DNA from: Rhizobiales bacterium CCH3-A5
Lineage (GTDB): Bacteria; Pseudomonadota; Alphaproteobacteria; Rhizobiales; Beijerinckiaceae
NCBI GenBank assembly: GCA_001556025.1
Contig: LSIB01000149.1
Coordinates: forward strand, 32,815 to 96,814
Direction of reading: 5' to 3'
DNA length: 64,000 nt
Below, piece by piece: positions 30,595-38,791 of the stretch. A program made the position numbers and the translations under genes. The notes beneath the pieces are model-generated. The model saw only the letters and a program-made list of their open reading frames with translations. It was not told the DNA's origin and did not search any database. The first letter of the stretch is position 1. Each line of letters opens with the position of its first letter.

Positions 30595-31460
30595 CGGATA
30601 GACGTGCGCAGGCTCTGCTCTTCGACCCAGCCATCCTCGCCCTGCCCCGCGTCGGGCGGCTGCATCTCGGGCGCTGGCTGTCGGCTGCGCTCGTGCTGCT
30701 GGCGCTGGCGCTGGTGATCAAGGCCTTCGCCGAGGGCGACATCGCCTGGAAGGTGGTGGGCCAGTTCTTCACCGCGCCGGCGATCCTCGGCGGCCTCGTC
30801 AACACCGTCATCATGACGATCTGCGCCATGGCGCTGGGCATCACGCTGGGCGTCGTTTTCGCCATCATGGCTATGTCGCCCAATCTGGTGATGCGCGGCT
30901 GCGCCGCCTTCTACATCTGGTTCTTCCGCGGCACGCCGCTGATCCTGCAATTGCTGATCTGGTTCAACCTCGCGCTGGTCTTCCCGACGCTCGGCATTCC
31001 CGGCCTCTTCTCCGTCCGCACCATCGACGTGATCGGCCCCTTCATGGCGACGCTCTTGGGCCTCGGCATCAACCAGGGCGCTTACACGGCCGAGGTCGTG
31101 CGCTCGGGCATTCTTTCGGTCGATCACGGCCAGACCGAAGCCGCCAGGACGATCGGCATGACGCGGCTGACGACGCTGCGCCGCATCGTGCTGCCACAAG
31201 CGATGCGGGTCATCATCCCGCCGGTCGGCAACGAGGTCGTGAGCATGGTCAAGCTGACCTCGATCGCCAGCGTGATCCAGTTCTCGGAGATTCTGCGTAA
31301 CGCCCAGACGATCTACTACGCCAATGCCCGCGTCATCGAACTGCTGATCGTTGCGGCCGGCTGGTACCTGATCGTGGTCACGATCCTGTCGCTCGGCCAG
31401 ATCGTGCTGGAGCGGCATTTCGCCAAGGGGCGCGCGGGCGCGGGAGCGCGCAATGGCTGA
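30591..31460 (+). CDS. Polar amino-acid ABC transporter permease
   Basis: This 289-residue inner-membrane permease belongs to the HisM/GlnP family (PAAT transporters). It has an N-terminal hydrophobic segment (about 29-47) and a core with about five further transmembrane helices. [17 protein letters not shown] is the family's conserved region, and the EAA loop [20 protein letters not shown] docks the ATPase. It overlaps the lyase gene by 4 bases and the ATPase gene by 8. Only one permease gene is present, so it probably works as a homodimer. Substrate unknown, likely a polar amino acid or related acid. Confidence 0.92.
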   Translation: MTDRRAQALLFDPAILALPRVGRLHLGRWLSAALVLLALALVIKAFAEGDIAWKVVGQFFTAPAILGGLVNTVIMTICAMALGITLGVVFAIMAMSPNLVMRGCAAFYIWFFRGTPLILQLLIWFNLALVFPTLGIPGLFSVRTIDVIGPFMATLLGLGINQGAYTAEVVRSGILSVDHGQTEAARTIGMTRLTTLRRIVLPQAMRVIIPPVGNEVVSMVKLTSIASVIQFSEILRNAQTIYYANARVIELLIVAAGWYLIVVTILSLGQIVLERHFAKGRAGAGARNG

Positions 31461-32235
31461 GACCGCCCTCTCCGCCCCCATGGTCAAGGCGCTGTCCGTC
31501 ACCAAGCGCTTCGGCACGCTGGCAGCGCTCGACGACGTCTCGCTGGAGATCGCGTCCGGCGAGGTCGTCTGCATCGTCGGCCCGTCGGGCTCGGGCAAGT
31601 CGACCCTGCTGCGCTGTATCAACCAGCTTGAGCGCATCGACGCCGGCGCGATCTGGGTCGACGGCGAACTGGCGGGCTATCGTCAGGATGGCGGCCGGCT
31701 GGTCGAACTCACCGACCGCGACATCGCCCGGCAAAGGCTGGCGAGCGGCATGGTCTTCCAGCGCTTCAACCTGTTCGCCCATATGACCGCGCTGCAGAAC
31801 GTCATCGAGGGGCCGGTCACGGTGCTGAAGCAGCCCAAGGCCGCCGCGATTGCGGAGGCTGAAGCGCTGCTCGCCCGGGTCGGCCTCGCCGAGAAGCGCA
31901 ACGCCTACCCCTCCGAACTCTCCGGCGGGCAGCAGCAGCGCGTCGCGATTGCGCGTGCGCTGGCGATGAAGCCTCGGCTGATGCTGTTCGACGAGCCGAC
32001 TTCGGCGCTCGACCCGGAACTCGTAGGCGAGGTGCTCGCCGTGATGCGCGACCTTGCCAAGAGCGGCATGACCATGGTCGTGGTCACCCATGAACTCGGC
32101 TTCGCGCGCGAAGTCGCCGACCGGGTCGTCTTCATGGATCAGGGCCGGCTGGTCGAGCAGGGCCCGCCGGCGCAGGTGCTTGGCGCGCCGCAGCACCCGC
32201 GCACCCGCGATTTCATCGCCGCCGTTCTGTCGTGA
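31453..32235 (+). CDS. Polar amino-acid ABC transporter ATP-binding protein
   Basis: The 260-residue ATPase energises the adjacent permease. Walker [10 protein letters not shown] is at about 42-50, Q-loop [12 protein letters not shown] follows, then the signature [15 protein letters not shown], Walker [15 protein letters not shown] and the H-loop [11 protein letters not shown]. These are all as in GlnQ/HisP. It starts inside the permease gene's last codons and its stop is 32 bp before the binding-protein start, in the same operon as the argH paralogue. Confidence 0.94.
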   Translation: MAETALSAPMVKALSVTKRFGTLAALDDVSLEIASGEVVCIVGPSGSGKSTLLRCINQLERIDAGAIWVDGELAGYRQDGGRLVELTDRDIARQRLASGMVFQRFNLFAHMTALQNVIEGPVTVLKQPKAAAIAEAEALLARVGLAEKRNAYPSELSGGQQQRVAIARALAMKPRLMLFDEPTSALDPELVGEVLAVMRDLAKSGMTMVVVTHELGFAREVADRVVFMDQGRLVEQGPPAQVLGAPQHPRTRDFIAAVLS

Positions 32236-32267
32236 CCCGTTTCCGATCCGCAGCAAAGGAGCTTCCC

Positions 32268-33107
32268 ATGCCGACATTGTCCCGCAGCCTGATCGCCGCG
32301 CTCGCCATCGCGCTTCCCGCCGCCCTCTCCGCCCAGGAGTTGCCGGCCCGGATCAAATCGGCCGGCAGGATCGTCGTCGCGACGCAGCCGAACTATCCGC
32401 CGATCATTTTCAAGGATCCCGCGACGAACACGCTGACCGGCCTCGACATCGAGATCGGCGAGGCGATCGCGGCCGAACTCGGCGTCAAGATCGAATGGCA
32501 GGAGACGGCCTTCGCGCAGATGCTGCCCTCGCTCCAGACGGGACGCGTCGACATGGTCATGGCCGGCATGTCCGACAATGCGTCGCGGCGGGAGACCGTC
32601 GACTTCGTCAATTACTTTGCTTCGGGCGCGCAGTTCTACACGATCACAGCGCTGGCGGCGGGCGGCATCAAGACCACCGACGACCTTTGCGGCAAAAGCG
32701 TCGGCGCCAGCCGCTCGACGACCTGGCCCGCCGCGATGGAGACGTGGAGCAAGGAGAACTGCGTCGCCAGGGGCAAGCCGGCGATAACAGTCGTCGGCAC
32801 GGAAGGCTCGGTCGATGCCCGTACCCAGCTCAAGACGCAGCGCCTGCAGGCCGCCGTGCAGGGCAGCGAGACGATGCCCTATTTCCTGAAGCTCGAACCC
32901 AACACCTATGTGCCGCTGGGAACGCCCTTCACCGATGTCCGCGCCGGCATCCCCTTCGTCAAGACGCCCGAGGGCAACCAGCTCCGCGACGCCGTCAAGG
33001 GCGCGCTCGACCGGCTCAAGGCCAAGGGGACCTATGACGCGATCTTCGTGAAATACGGGTTGCAGACGAGCGCGCTGCCGAAGATCACGGTGAACGAGGG
33101 GAAGTGA
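32268..33107 (+). CDS. Periplasmic amino-acid-binding protein of the ABC transporter
   Basis: This 279-residue family 3 solute-binding protein is exported by a signal peptide (residues 1 to about 22, ending ALSAQ). The mature protein shows AGRIVVATQPNYPPIIFKD, the DIEIGEAIAAELGVKIEW lobe 1 strand, MVMAGMSDNASRRETVDF, and GASRSTTWPAAMETW in lobe 2. The ATG at 32268 has AAAGGA 8 bases upstream; the upstream in-frame start would add a non-signal stretch. It is the last gene of the lyase-transporter operon and converges with the AraC gene 16 bp away. Ligand unknown. Confidence 0.92.
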   Translation: MPTLSRSLIAALAIALPAALSAQELPARIKSAGRIVVATQPNYPPIIFKDPATNTLTGLDIEIGEAIAAELGVKIEWQETAFAQMLPSLQTGRVDMVMAGMSDNASRRETVDFVNYFASGAQFYTITALAAGGIKTTDDLCGKSVGASRSTTWPAAMETWSKENCVARGKPAITVVGTEGSVDARTQLKTQRLQAAVQGSETMPYFLKLEPNTYVPLGTPFTDVRAGIPFVKTPEGNQLRDAVKGALDRLKAKGTYDAIFVKYGLQTSALPKITVNEGK

Positions 33108-33123
33108 GACTGAGCACCGGCGT

Positions 33124-33990
33124 TTACGCAGCGCGTTGCAGAGCGCGCCAGCGGCCCGGCGTGACGCCGAAGGTTTTTCGGAACTGCCGCGTCAGATGGC
33201 TCTGGTCGGCGAAGCCGCAGGCGGCGGCGATCTCCGCCAGCGGGTCGCCGGTGCGCAGCAGCGTCCGCGCGCGGTCGAGCCGGCGCATGACGAGATAATG
33301 ATAGGGGCTTGTGCCGAAGCTCAGGCGAAAATGCCGCGCCAGCGCGAAACGATCGAGCCCCGAAATCGCCTCCAACTCGCAGGAGGCGACGTTGCGCTCG
33401 ATGGTCTCGTCAAGGAACTGCCTGACGCGCTCGGAGGCGGCCAAGGCCGTTGCGCCGACCGGCCTGCGCGTGATCGCCGGATCGAGCGCCAGCATCGCCT
33501 CGGCGAGGGCGAGCACATGATCGTCGCGTTCGATAGGCGCGAACGGCCGGTCAAGATCGCTCAGCGCGCCGCCGATCGCGCCGACCAGTCCCGGATCGGA
33601 CGAAACGGCCGCCGGCACGAAGGGTAGAGCCCGCGCCCGCTCGCCGACCGCCGCGCGCACCAGCCTGGGCTCCAGATAAAGCATGCGGTAGCGGAAGCCG
33701 GTCTCGACGCCCGAGCGGCCGTCATGGACTTCGTCGGGATGCAGCACGATGGCGTTGCCCGAGACGCTGTCGCGCCGCGCGCCGCGATAGTCGAAGCGCT
33801 GCACGCCGGTCAGCGTTAGGCCTAGCGCATAGCTGTCGTGGCGATGCGGATCGAAGGCATGGCCGCCGAAGAACGCCTCGATCCGCTCGATGCCGGGCGC
33901 ACTGAGACCGGGACGGACCCAGTCTCCGACCGAGGGTCCGCACGATCGTTCAAGACCGGCGGGTGCAGGCGGCGATAAATCTCGATCCAT
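33124..33990 (-). CDS. AraC-family transcriptional regulator
   Basis: The 288-residue protein has an N-terminal cupin-like effector domain (FDPHRHDSYALGLTLTG, 46-62, and IVLHPDEVHDG) of the AraC_binding type. The C-terminal double helix-turn-helix (about 185-285) includes LDRFALARHFRLSFGTSPYHYL and AAACGFADQSHLTRQFRKTFG. Its ATG shares three bases with the divergent ATG of the DUF2000 gene (CATG at 33988-33991), so promoters must lie inside the opposite gene. The target is probably DUF2000, by position. Confidence 0.9.
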   Translation of the reverse strand: MDRDLSPPAPAGLERSCGPSVGDWVRPGLSAPGIERIEAFFGGHAFDPHRHDSYALGLTLTGVQRFDYRGARRDSVSGNAIVLHPDEVHDGRSGVETGFRYRMLYLEPRLVRAAVGERARALPFVPAAVSSDPGLVGAIGGALSDLDRPFAPIERDDHVLALAEAMLALDPAITRRPVGATALAASERVRQFLDETIERNVASCELEAISGLDRFALARHFRLSFGTSPYHYLVMRRLDRARTLLRTGDPLAEIAAACGFADQSHLTRQFRKTFGVTPGRWRALQRAA

Positions 33991-34399
33991 GCGCTACGAC
34001 ACCAAGATCGCCATCGTGGTCGGCGAGGATCTCGCGACCTGGCAGAAACTCAACGCCGCCAGCTTCCTTGCCGGCGGACTCGTCGGAGCCTACCCCGAAC
34101 TCAAGGGGGAAAACTACGCCGATGCCTCGGGGCGCTTCTACGGCCCGCTGATCCGCCAGCCGATCCTGATCTTCCAGGGGACGCCGGAGCAGATGAGGCA
34201 GGTCGTGAAGCGCGCGCAGGATCGCGGCGTCAGGCCATCGATCTACACGCGTGAGCTGTTCTCGACCGGAAACGACATCGACAACCGCGCCGCTGTCGCG
34301 GCTGTGACGACGGACGCGCTCGATCTCGTCGGGCTCGCTGTCCATGGCGAGCGCAAGGAGATCGACAAGATCGTCAAGGGCCTGATGCTGCACGCTTGA
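33989..34399 (+). CDS. DUF2000-family protein
   Basis: The 136-residue protein begins MRYDTKIAIVVGEDLATWQK and contains FLAGGLVGAYPELKGENYAD and FYGPLIRQPILIFQG, the pattern of the DUF2000 family. That family has a peptidyl-tRNA-hydrolase-II-like fold but no established function. It is soluble with no signal peptide. Upstream in-frame sequence is only AraC shadow, so the ATG at 33989 was chosen. It overlaps the AraC start codon on the other strand. Confidence 0.82.
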   Translation: MRYDTKIAIVVGEDLATWQKLNAASFLAGGLVGAYPELKGENYADASGRFYGPLIRQPILIFQGTPEQMRQVVKRAQDRGVRPSIYTRELFSTGNDIDNRAAVAAVTTDALDLVGLAVHGERKEIDKIVKGLMLHA

Positions 34400-34445
34400 G
34401 ACGGCGCGGATCGAGCAGCTCACTCTTAATCAGCGGGTCTAGCCC

Positions 34446-35141
34446 TTACACCTGAATCAGCCGCTGCACCTGACCGGCGTCGAGGTCCTTCATCGGCCCC
34501 GACAACACGACCTCGCCGCGGTCCATCACGAACATCGTATCGGCCAGCTCACGGGCGAAATCGAAATACTGCTCGACCAGCACGATCGCCATGTCGCCCC
34601 GCGAGCGCAGGAAATCGATAGCCCGGCCGATATCCTTGATGATCGAGGGCTGGATGCCCTCGGTCGGCTCGTCGAGCACCAGCAGTTTGGGCCGGGTGAC
34701 CAGCGCCCGCGCGATGGCGAGTTGCTGTTGCTGGCCACCCGAGAGGTCTCCGCCGCGTCGGCCCAGCATGGACTTGAGCACGGGGAAAAGGTCGAATAGT
34801 TCGTTCGGGACGAAGCGCTCCTTGCGAGCTAAGGGCGCAAAGCCGGTCTCGAGGTTTTCCTTCACGGTCAGCAGCGGAAAAACCTCCCTGCCTTGCGGCA
34901 CGAAGCCGATGCCGGCTCGCGCACGGTCTTCCGTGCGCATGGTCGAGATGTCCTGTCCGCCGAACGAAATCTTTCCGGCGCTGATCGGCTGCTGGCCGAC
35001 GATGGCGCGCATCAGCGTCGTCTTGCCGACGCCGTTGCGGCCCATGACGCAGGTGACTTTTCCGGGCTCGGCGGCGAGCGAGACGCGGCGCAGGGCCTGG
35101 GCGGCGCCGTAGTGGAGATCGATGGCGTCGACGCTCAGCAT
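34446..35141 (-). CDS. urtE: Urea ABC transporter ATP-binding protein UrtE
   Basis: One of two ATPases of the high-affinity urea importer. The 231-residue protein starts at MLSVDAIDLHYGAAQALR. Walker A GRNGVGKTT (about 35-43), the FVPQGREVFPLLTVKENL Q-loop region typical of LivF-type proteins, LSGGQQQQLAIARAL and Walker B LLVLDEPTEGIQPSI follow. The longer open frame to 36047 is antisense or out-of-frame sequence over urtD and was rejected. It starts 2 bp after urtD and is the last gene of urtABCDE. Confidence 0.94.
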   Translation of the reverse strand: MLSVDAIDLHYGAAQALRRVSLAAEPGKVTCVMGRNGVGKTTLMRAIVGQQPISAGKISFGGQDISTMRTEDRARAGIGFVPQGREVFPLLTVKENLETGFAPLARKERFVPNELFDLFPVLKSMLGRRGGDLSGGQQQQLAIARALVTRPKLLVLDEPTEGIQPSIIKDIGRAIDFLRSRGDMAIVLVEQYFDFARELADTMFVMDRGEVVLSGPMKDLDAGQVQRLIQV

Positions 35142-35143
35142 GC

Positions 35144-35908
35144 TCACCGCCCCAGATAGACTTCGACGACGCGCTCGTTGGCGCTGACCTGATCGAGCGG
35201 GCCTTCGGCCAGCACCGAGCCCTCGTGCAGCACCGTGACCTTGACGCCGAGTTCGCGGATGAAGCCCATGTCGTGCTCGACCACGATGACCGAATGGTCC
35301 CTCGCGATCTCCTTGAGCAGCACGGCGGTCTCGGCCGTCTCTCCGTCGGTCATGCCGGCGGCGGGCTCGTCGACCAGCAGGAGTTTTGGATCCTGAGCCA
35401 GCAGCATGCCGATCTCGAGCCATTGCTTCTGGCCGTGCGAGAGCGAGCCAGCGAGCCGATCGCGGGCATCGCCGAGCTTGATGATGCCTAGAATGTCGTC
35501 GATGCGCTTCTGCTGGCTCGGGGCCGTGTGCCAGAACAGCGTCCGGCGGACGTCGCGCGGCGCTTTCAGCGCCAGCAGGATGTTGTCTTCGATGGTGTGG
35601 AAGTCGAACACGGTCGGCTTCTGGAACTTGCGGCCGATGCCGAGATTGGCGATCGCCGCCTCGTCGAGCTTCGTCAGATCGACCTTGCCGCCGAACATCA
35701 CCGTGCCGACATCGGGCTTGGTCTTGCCGGTGATGATGTCCATCATCGTGGTCTTGCCGGCGCCGTTGGGTCCGATGATGGCGCGCATCTCGCCGGGCGC
35801 GATGGTGAGAGACAGCCCGCGAATGGCCTTGAAGCCGTCGAAGGAGACGCTGACGCCGTCGAGATAGAGCAGCGAGGAGGTCAGCGCGCCGGGATTGGGA
35901 GCGTTCAT
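35144..35908 (-). CDS. urtD: Urea ABC transporter ATP-binding protein UrtD
   Basis: The second ATPase of the urea importer, LivG-like, 254 residues from MNAPNPGALTSS. Walker A GPNGAGKTTMMDIITGKTKP, the GRKFQKPTVFDFHTIEDN Q-loop, signature LSHGQKQWLEIGMLL and Walker B LLLVDEPAAGMTD are visible. The LSHGQKQWLEIGM variant and KPDVGTVMFGG are what I expect of UrtD. The ATG at 35908 was preferred to an in-frame start at 35977 inside urtC. It lies 5 bp after urtC. Confidence 0.93.
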   Translation of the reverse strand: MNAPNPGALTSSLLYLDGVSVSFDGFKAIRGLSLTIAPGEMRAIIGPNGAGKTTMMDIITGKTKPDVGTVMFGGKVDLTKLDEAAIANLGIGRKFQKPTVFDFHTIEDNILLALKAPRDVRRTLFWHTAPSQQKRIDDILGIIKLGDARDRLAGSLSHGQKQWLEIGMLLAQDPKLLLVDEPAAGMTDGETAETAVLLKEIARDHSVIVVEHDMGFIRELGVKVTVLHEGSVLAEGPLDQVSANERVVEVYLGR

Positions 35909-35913
35909 GGCCG

Positions 35914-37053
35914 TCACTCCGCCGGCGCCGGCGCGGGGGAGGCCGCAGGAGCCGCCTTGCGACGCTTGCCCCACCACTCCTGCGCCGTGCCCAGAATGCC
36001 CTTGGGCATGAACAGCGTGACGAAGACGAACAGCGCGCCGAGTGCAAACAGCCAGTATGGCGCCATGAAGCCCGAGGTGAAGACCGTCTTGGCCCAGTTT
36101 ACGACGACCGCGCCGAGCGCAGCCCCAACAAGTGTGCCGCGCCCGCCGATGGCGACCCAGATCACGGTCTCGATCGAGTTGGCCGGGTTGAACTCGCTGG
36201 GATTGATGATGCCGACCTGCGGTACGTAGAGCGCGCCGGCCACGCCCGCCATGCAGGCCGAGACGGTGAAGACGAAGAGCTTGAAGCGATCGACCCTGTA
36301 ACCGAGGAAGCGCGTGCGCGATTCCGCATCCCGGATCGCGATCACGACCTTGCCGAGCTTCGAGACGACGATGCCGCGCGCAATCAGGAAACCTGCGATC
36401 AGCATGACGCAGGTCATGGCGAAGAGCGCCGCCCGCGTCGTCTGCGCCTGCACGTTGAAGCCGACGATATCCTTGAAGTCGGTCAGGCCGTTATTGCCGC
36501 CGAACCCCATGTCGTTGCGGAAGAAGGCGAGCAGCAGCGCATAGGTCAGCGCCTGGGTGATGATCGAGAGATAGACGCCGGTGACGCGGGAGCGGAAGGC
36601 GAACCAGCCGAAGACGAAGGCGAGCAGGCCAGGCACGGCCAGAACCATCAGCATGGCGAAGGGAAAGGACGAAAAGCCGTACCAGTACCAGGGCAGTTCC
36701 TGCCAGTTCAGGAAGACCATGAAATCGGGCAGGACCGGATTGCCGTAGACGCCGCGCGAGCCGATCTGACGCATCAGATACATGCCCATGGCATAGCCGC
36801 CGAGCGCGAAGAACGCGCCATGGCCGAGTGAGAGAATGCCGCAATAGCCCCAGACGAGATCGAGCGAGATCGCAAGCAGCGCGTAGCAGAGATATTTGCC
36901 CCAGAGCGACATGGTCGAGGTCGGGACATGGAAGGGCGAACCGATCGGTAGCAGCAGGTTCGACAGCGGCACGAGAACGGCGAGCGCGGCGATGAGCGCG
37001 AGGAAGACATAGCCGCGCCGGTCCATCTTCTGCAGCAGGAAGCGGGTGATCAT
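35914..37053 (-). CDS. urtC: Urea ABC transporter permease UrtC
   Basis: The 379-residue LivM-like permease has about nine to ten hydrophobic segments and the UrtC hallmarks LDLVWGYCGILSLGHGAFFALGG-type segment (about 63-85) and EFNPANSIETVIWVAIGGRG near residue 300. The C-terminal tail is Lys/Ala/Pro-rich and cytoplasmic. Its ATG overlaps the urtB stop by 4 bases. It pairs with UrtB to form the membrane channel. Confidence 0.93.
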   Translation of the reverse strand: MITRFLLQKMDRRGYVFLALIAALAVLVPLSNLLLPIGSPFHVPTSTMSLWGKYLCYALLAISLDLVWGYCGILSLGHGAFFALGGYAMGMYLMRQIGSRGVYGNPVLPDFMVFLNWQELPWYWYGFSSFPFAMLMVLAVPGLLAFVFGWFAFRSRVTGVYLSIITQALTYALLLAFFRNDMGFGGNNGLTDFKDIVGFNVQAQTTRAALFAMTCVMLIAGFLIARGIVVSKLGKVVIAIRDAESRTRFLGYRVDRFKLFVFTVSACMAGVAGALYVPQVGIINPSEFNPANSIETVIWVAIGGRGTLVGAALGAVVVNWAKTVFTSGFMAPYWLFALGALFVFVTLFMPKGILGTAQEWWGKRRKAAPAASPAPAPAE

Positions 37054-38651
37054 GCCTCCACCGCCCGGCCCTTGAGCGCGAACAGGCCGCGCGGGCGCTT
37101 CTGGATGAACAGGATGATGAGGACGAGCAGCCCGATCTTGGCCAATACCGCGCCGGCATAGGGTTCGAGCAGCTTGTTGGCGACGCCGAGCGTCATCGCG
37201 CCGACGAGCGTGCCCCAGAGGTTGCCGACGCCGCCGAAGACCACGACCATGAACGAGTCGATGATGTAGCTCTGGCCGAGATTGGGGCTGACATTGTCGA
37301 TCTGGGAGAGCGCGACGCCCGCCAGTCCCGCTACGCCCGAGCCGAGCCCGAAGGTCAGCGCATCGACACGGCCGGTGCGGATGCCCATGGCCGAGGCCAT
37401 GCGGCGGTTCTGGGTGACGGCGCGCATCTGCAGGCCGATAGGCGTCAGCCGCAGGATCGCCAGCAGCGAGGCGAAGACCAGCATGGCGAAGACGATGATC
37501 CAGAGCCGGTTCCAGGTGATGGCGAGACCGCCGAGCTCGAAGGCGCCCGACATGAAGGCGGGCGCGCCGACCTCGCGGTTGGTCGGCCCGAAGGCGGTTC
37601 GCACGGCCTGCTGTAGGATGAGGCTGATGCCCCAGGTCGCGAGCAGCGTCTCCAGCGGTCGGCCGTAAAGGAAGCGGATGACGCCGCGCTCGATGGCGAT
37701 GCCGACAAGCCCCGCGACGAGAAAGGCGAGCGGCAGCGCGATCGCCAGCGAATAGGGAAACAAGCCCGGAAAACTCGTGCGGATCACCTCCTGCACGATG
37801 AAGGTGGTGTAGGCCCCGAGCATGACCATCTCGCCATGGGCCATGTTGATGACGCCCATCACGCCGAAGGTGATGGCGAGCCCGATCGCGGCCAGCAGCA
37901 GAACGGAACCGAGCGAGAGGCCGTACCAGAGGTTCTGCGCTGCGCGCCAGAGCGCGAGCCTGCCCTCGATCTCGGTGATGGCGCGGGTTTGCGCCTCCCT
38001 CAGGGCCTGCGAGGCGTCGCCCGGCAGCGAGCGCAGGGTCGCCAGCGCATCCTGATCGCCGCGTTCGCGCAGCACATCGATGGCCGCGATGCGATCGAAG
38101 GGCGGGGCGTCGGTCTTGGCGATCAGGATCGCGGCCTGGGCCTGGCGCAACGCGGCCCGAGCTTTCGCATCGGTTTCCTTTGCGATGGCGGCCTCCAGCA
38201 CCGGAAGCAGGCTGACGTCGCGCGATTTGAACACAGCCTCGGCGGCGAGCGTGCGCTTGCCCGCATCGGGATTGAGCAGGCCGAGCCCGCCAAGCGCCGC
38301 CTGGACGACGCGGCGCAGATTGTTGTTGAGACGAACCGGGTTCAACCCGGCAGGTTGGGCCGACAGCGTCTGGCCGGTGCGGGCATCGACAAAGCCGCCC
38401 TCCTTCGTCCTGACGACCACCGCGCCGCCGCCGGCCAGAAGCCGGCTCTCGGCAAGCGCCTCTATGATCGGCGCTGCCTGCGGATGGGCGGTCGCGATCA
38501 GGATATCGACCGCGCGGGCGGTGTCGGAAAAGCTGTCGGCGTTGAGGCGGGTGAAGGCCTCGTCGGCGGATTGGGCGAAGGCGCCGAAAGGCGCAAATGC
38601 CATAGCCGCAGCAAGCAAAAGGACGCGCAGGAGGCGGTCAAGCAACGGCAT
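37050..38651 (-). CDS. urtB: Urea ABC transporter permease UrtB with periplasmic N-terminal domain
   Basis: The 533-residue LivH-like permease has a signal peptide (about 1-26, ending AFAQ) and an Ala-rich helical domain (about 28-235) that resembles HEAT-type repeats and is usual for proteobacterial UrtB. The permease domain starts near 240 (YGLSLGSVLLLAAIGLAITF). The core INMAHGEMVMLGAYTTF and GLGSGVAGLAGVALSQIDNV segments are typical. ATG start. It is 140 bp downstream of urtA, with a strong hairpin in between. Confidence 0.93.
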   Translation of the reverse strand: MPLLDRLLRVLLLAAAMAFAPFGAFAQSADEAFTRLNADSFSDTARAVDILIATAHPQAAPIIEALAESRLLAGGGAVVVRTKEGGFVDARTGQTLSAQPAGLNPVRLNNNLRRVVQAALGGLGLLNPDAGKRTLAAEAVFKSRDVSLLPVLEAAIAKETDAKARAALRQAQAAILIAKTDAPPFDRIAAIDVLRERGDQDALATLRSLPGDASQALREAQTRAITEIEGRLALWRAAQNLWYGLSLGSVLLLAAIGLAITFGVMGVINMAHGEMVMLGAYTTFIVQEVIRTSFPGLFPYSLAIALPLAFLVAGLVGIAIERGVIRFLYGRPLETLLATWGISLILQQAVRTAFGPTNREVGAPAFMSGAFELGGLAITWNRLWIIVFAMLVFASLLAILRLTPIGLQMRAVTQNRRMASAMGIRTGRVDALTFGLGSGVAGLAGVALSQIDNVSPNLGQSYIIDSFMVVVFGGVGNLWGTLVGAMTLGVANKLLEPYAGAVLAKIGLLVLIILFIQKRPRGLFALKGRAVEA

Positions 38652-38694
38652 TGGCTCGTTTCACCCGAGGCTAACGACAGAAGATGAGGCGCTG

Positions 38695-38729
38695 GAGGAA
38701 CCCCTCTCCCTCAGAGAGAGGGGTTCCTC
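38695..38729 (-). promoter_or_regulatory. 14-bp perfect hairpin between urtA and urtB
   Basis: Arms 38695-38708 and 38716-38729 are perfect reverse complements with a 7-base loop and no T-run after the stem in the transcript direction. In binding-protein-first operons such hairpins commonly protect the upstream message or cause partial termination, giving more binding protein than permease. Confidence 0.7.
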
Positions 38730-38791
38730 GCGTTACGTGTTCGGAGGATGCGATGAGAAGAGAGACGGGATGCCGTCTCCCCCTCAACCCA

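Noticed and set aside
34446..36047. 533-codon open frame on the minus strand
   Set aside because: Only its last 231 codons are urtE. The upstream part is an Arg-rich alternative frame lying over urtD, whose own frame has clear ABC ATPase motifs.
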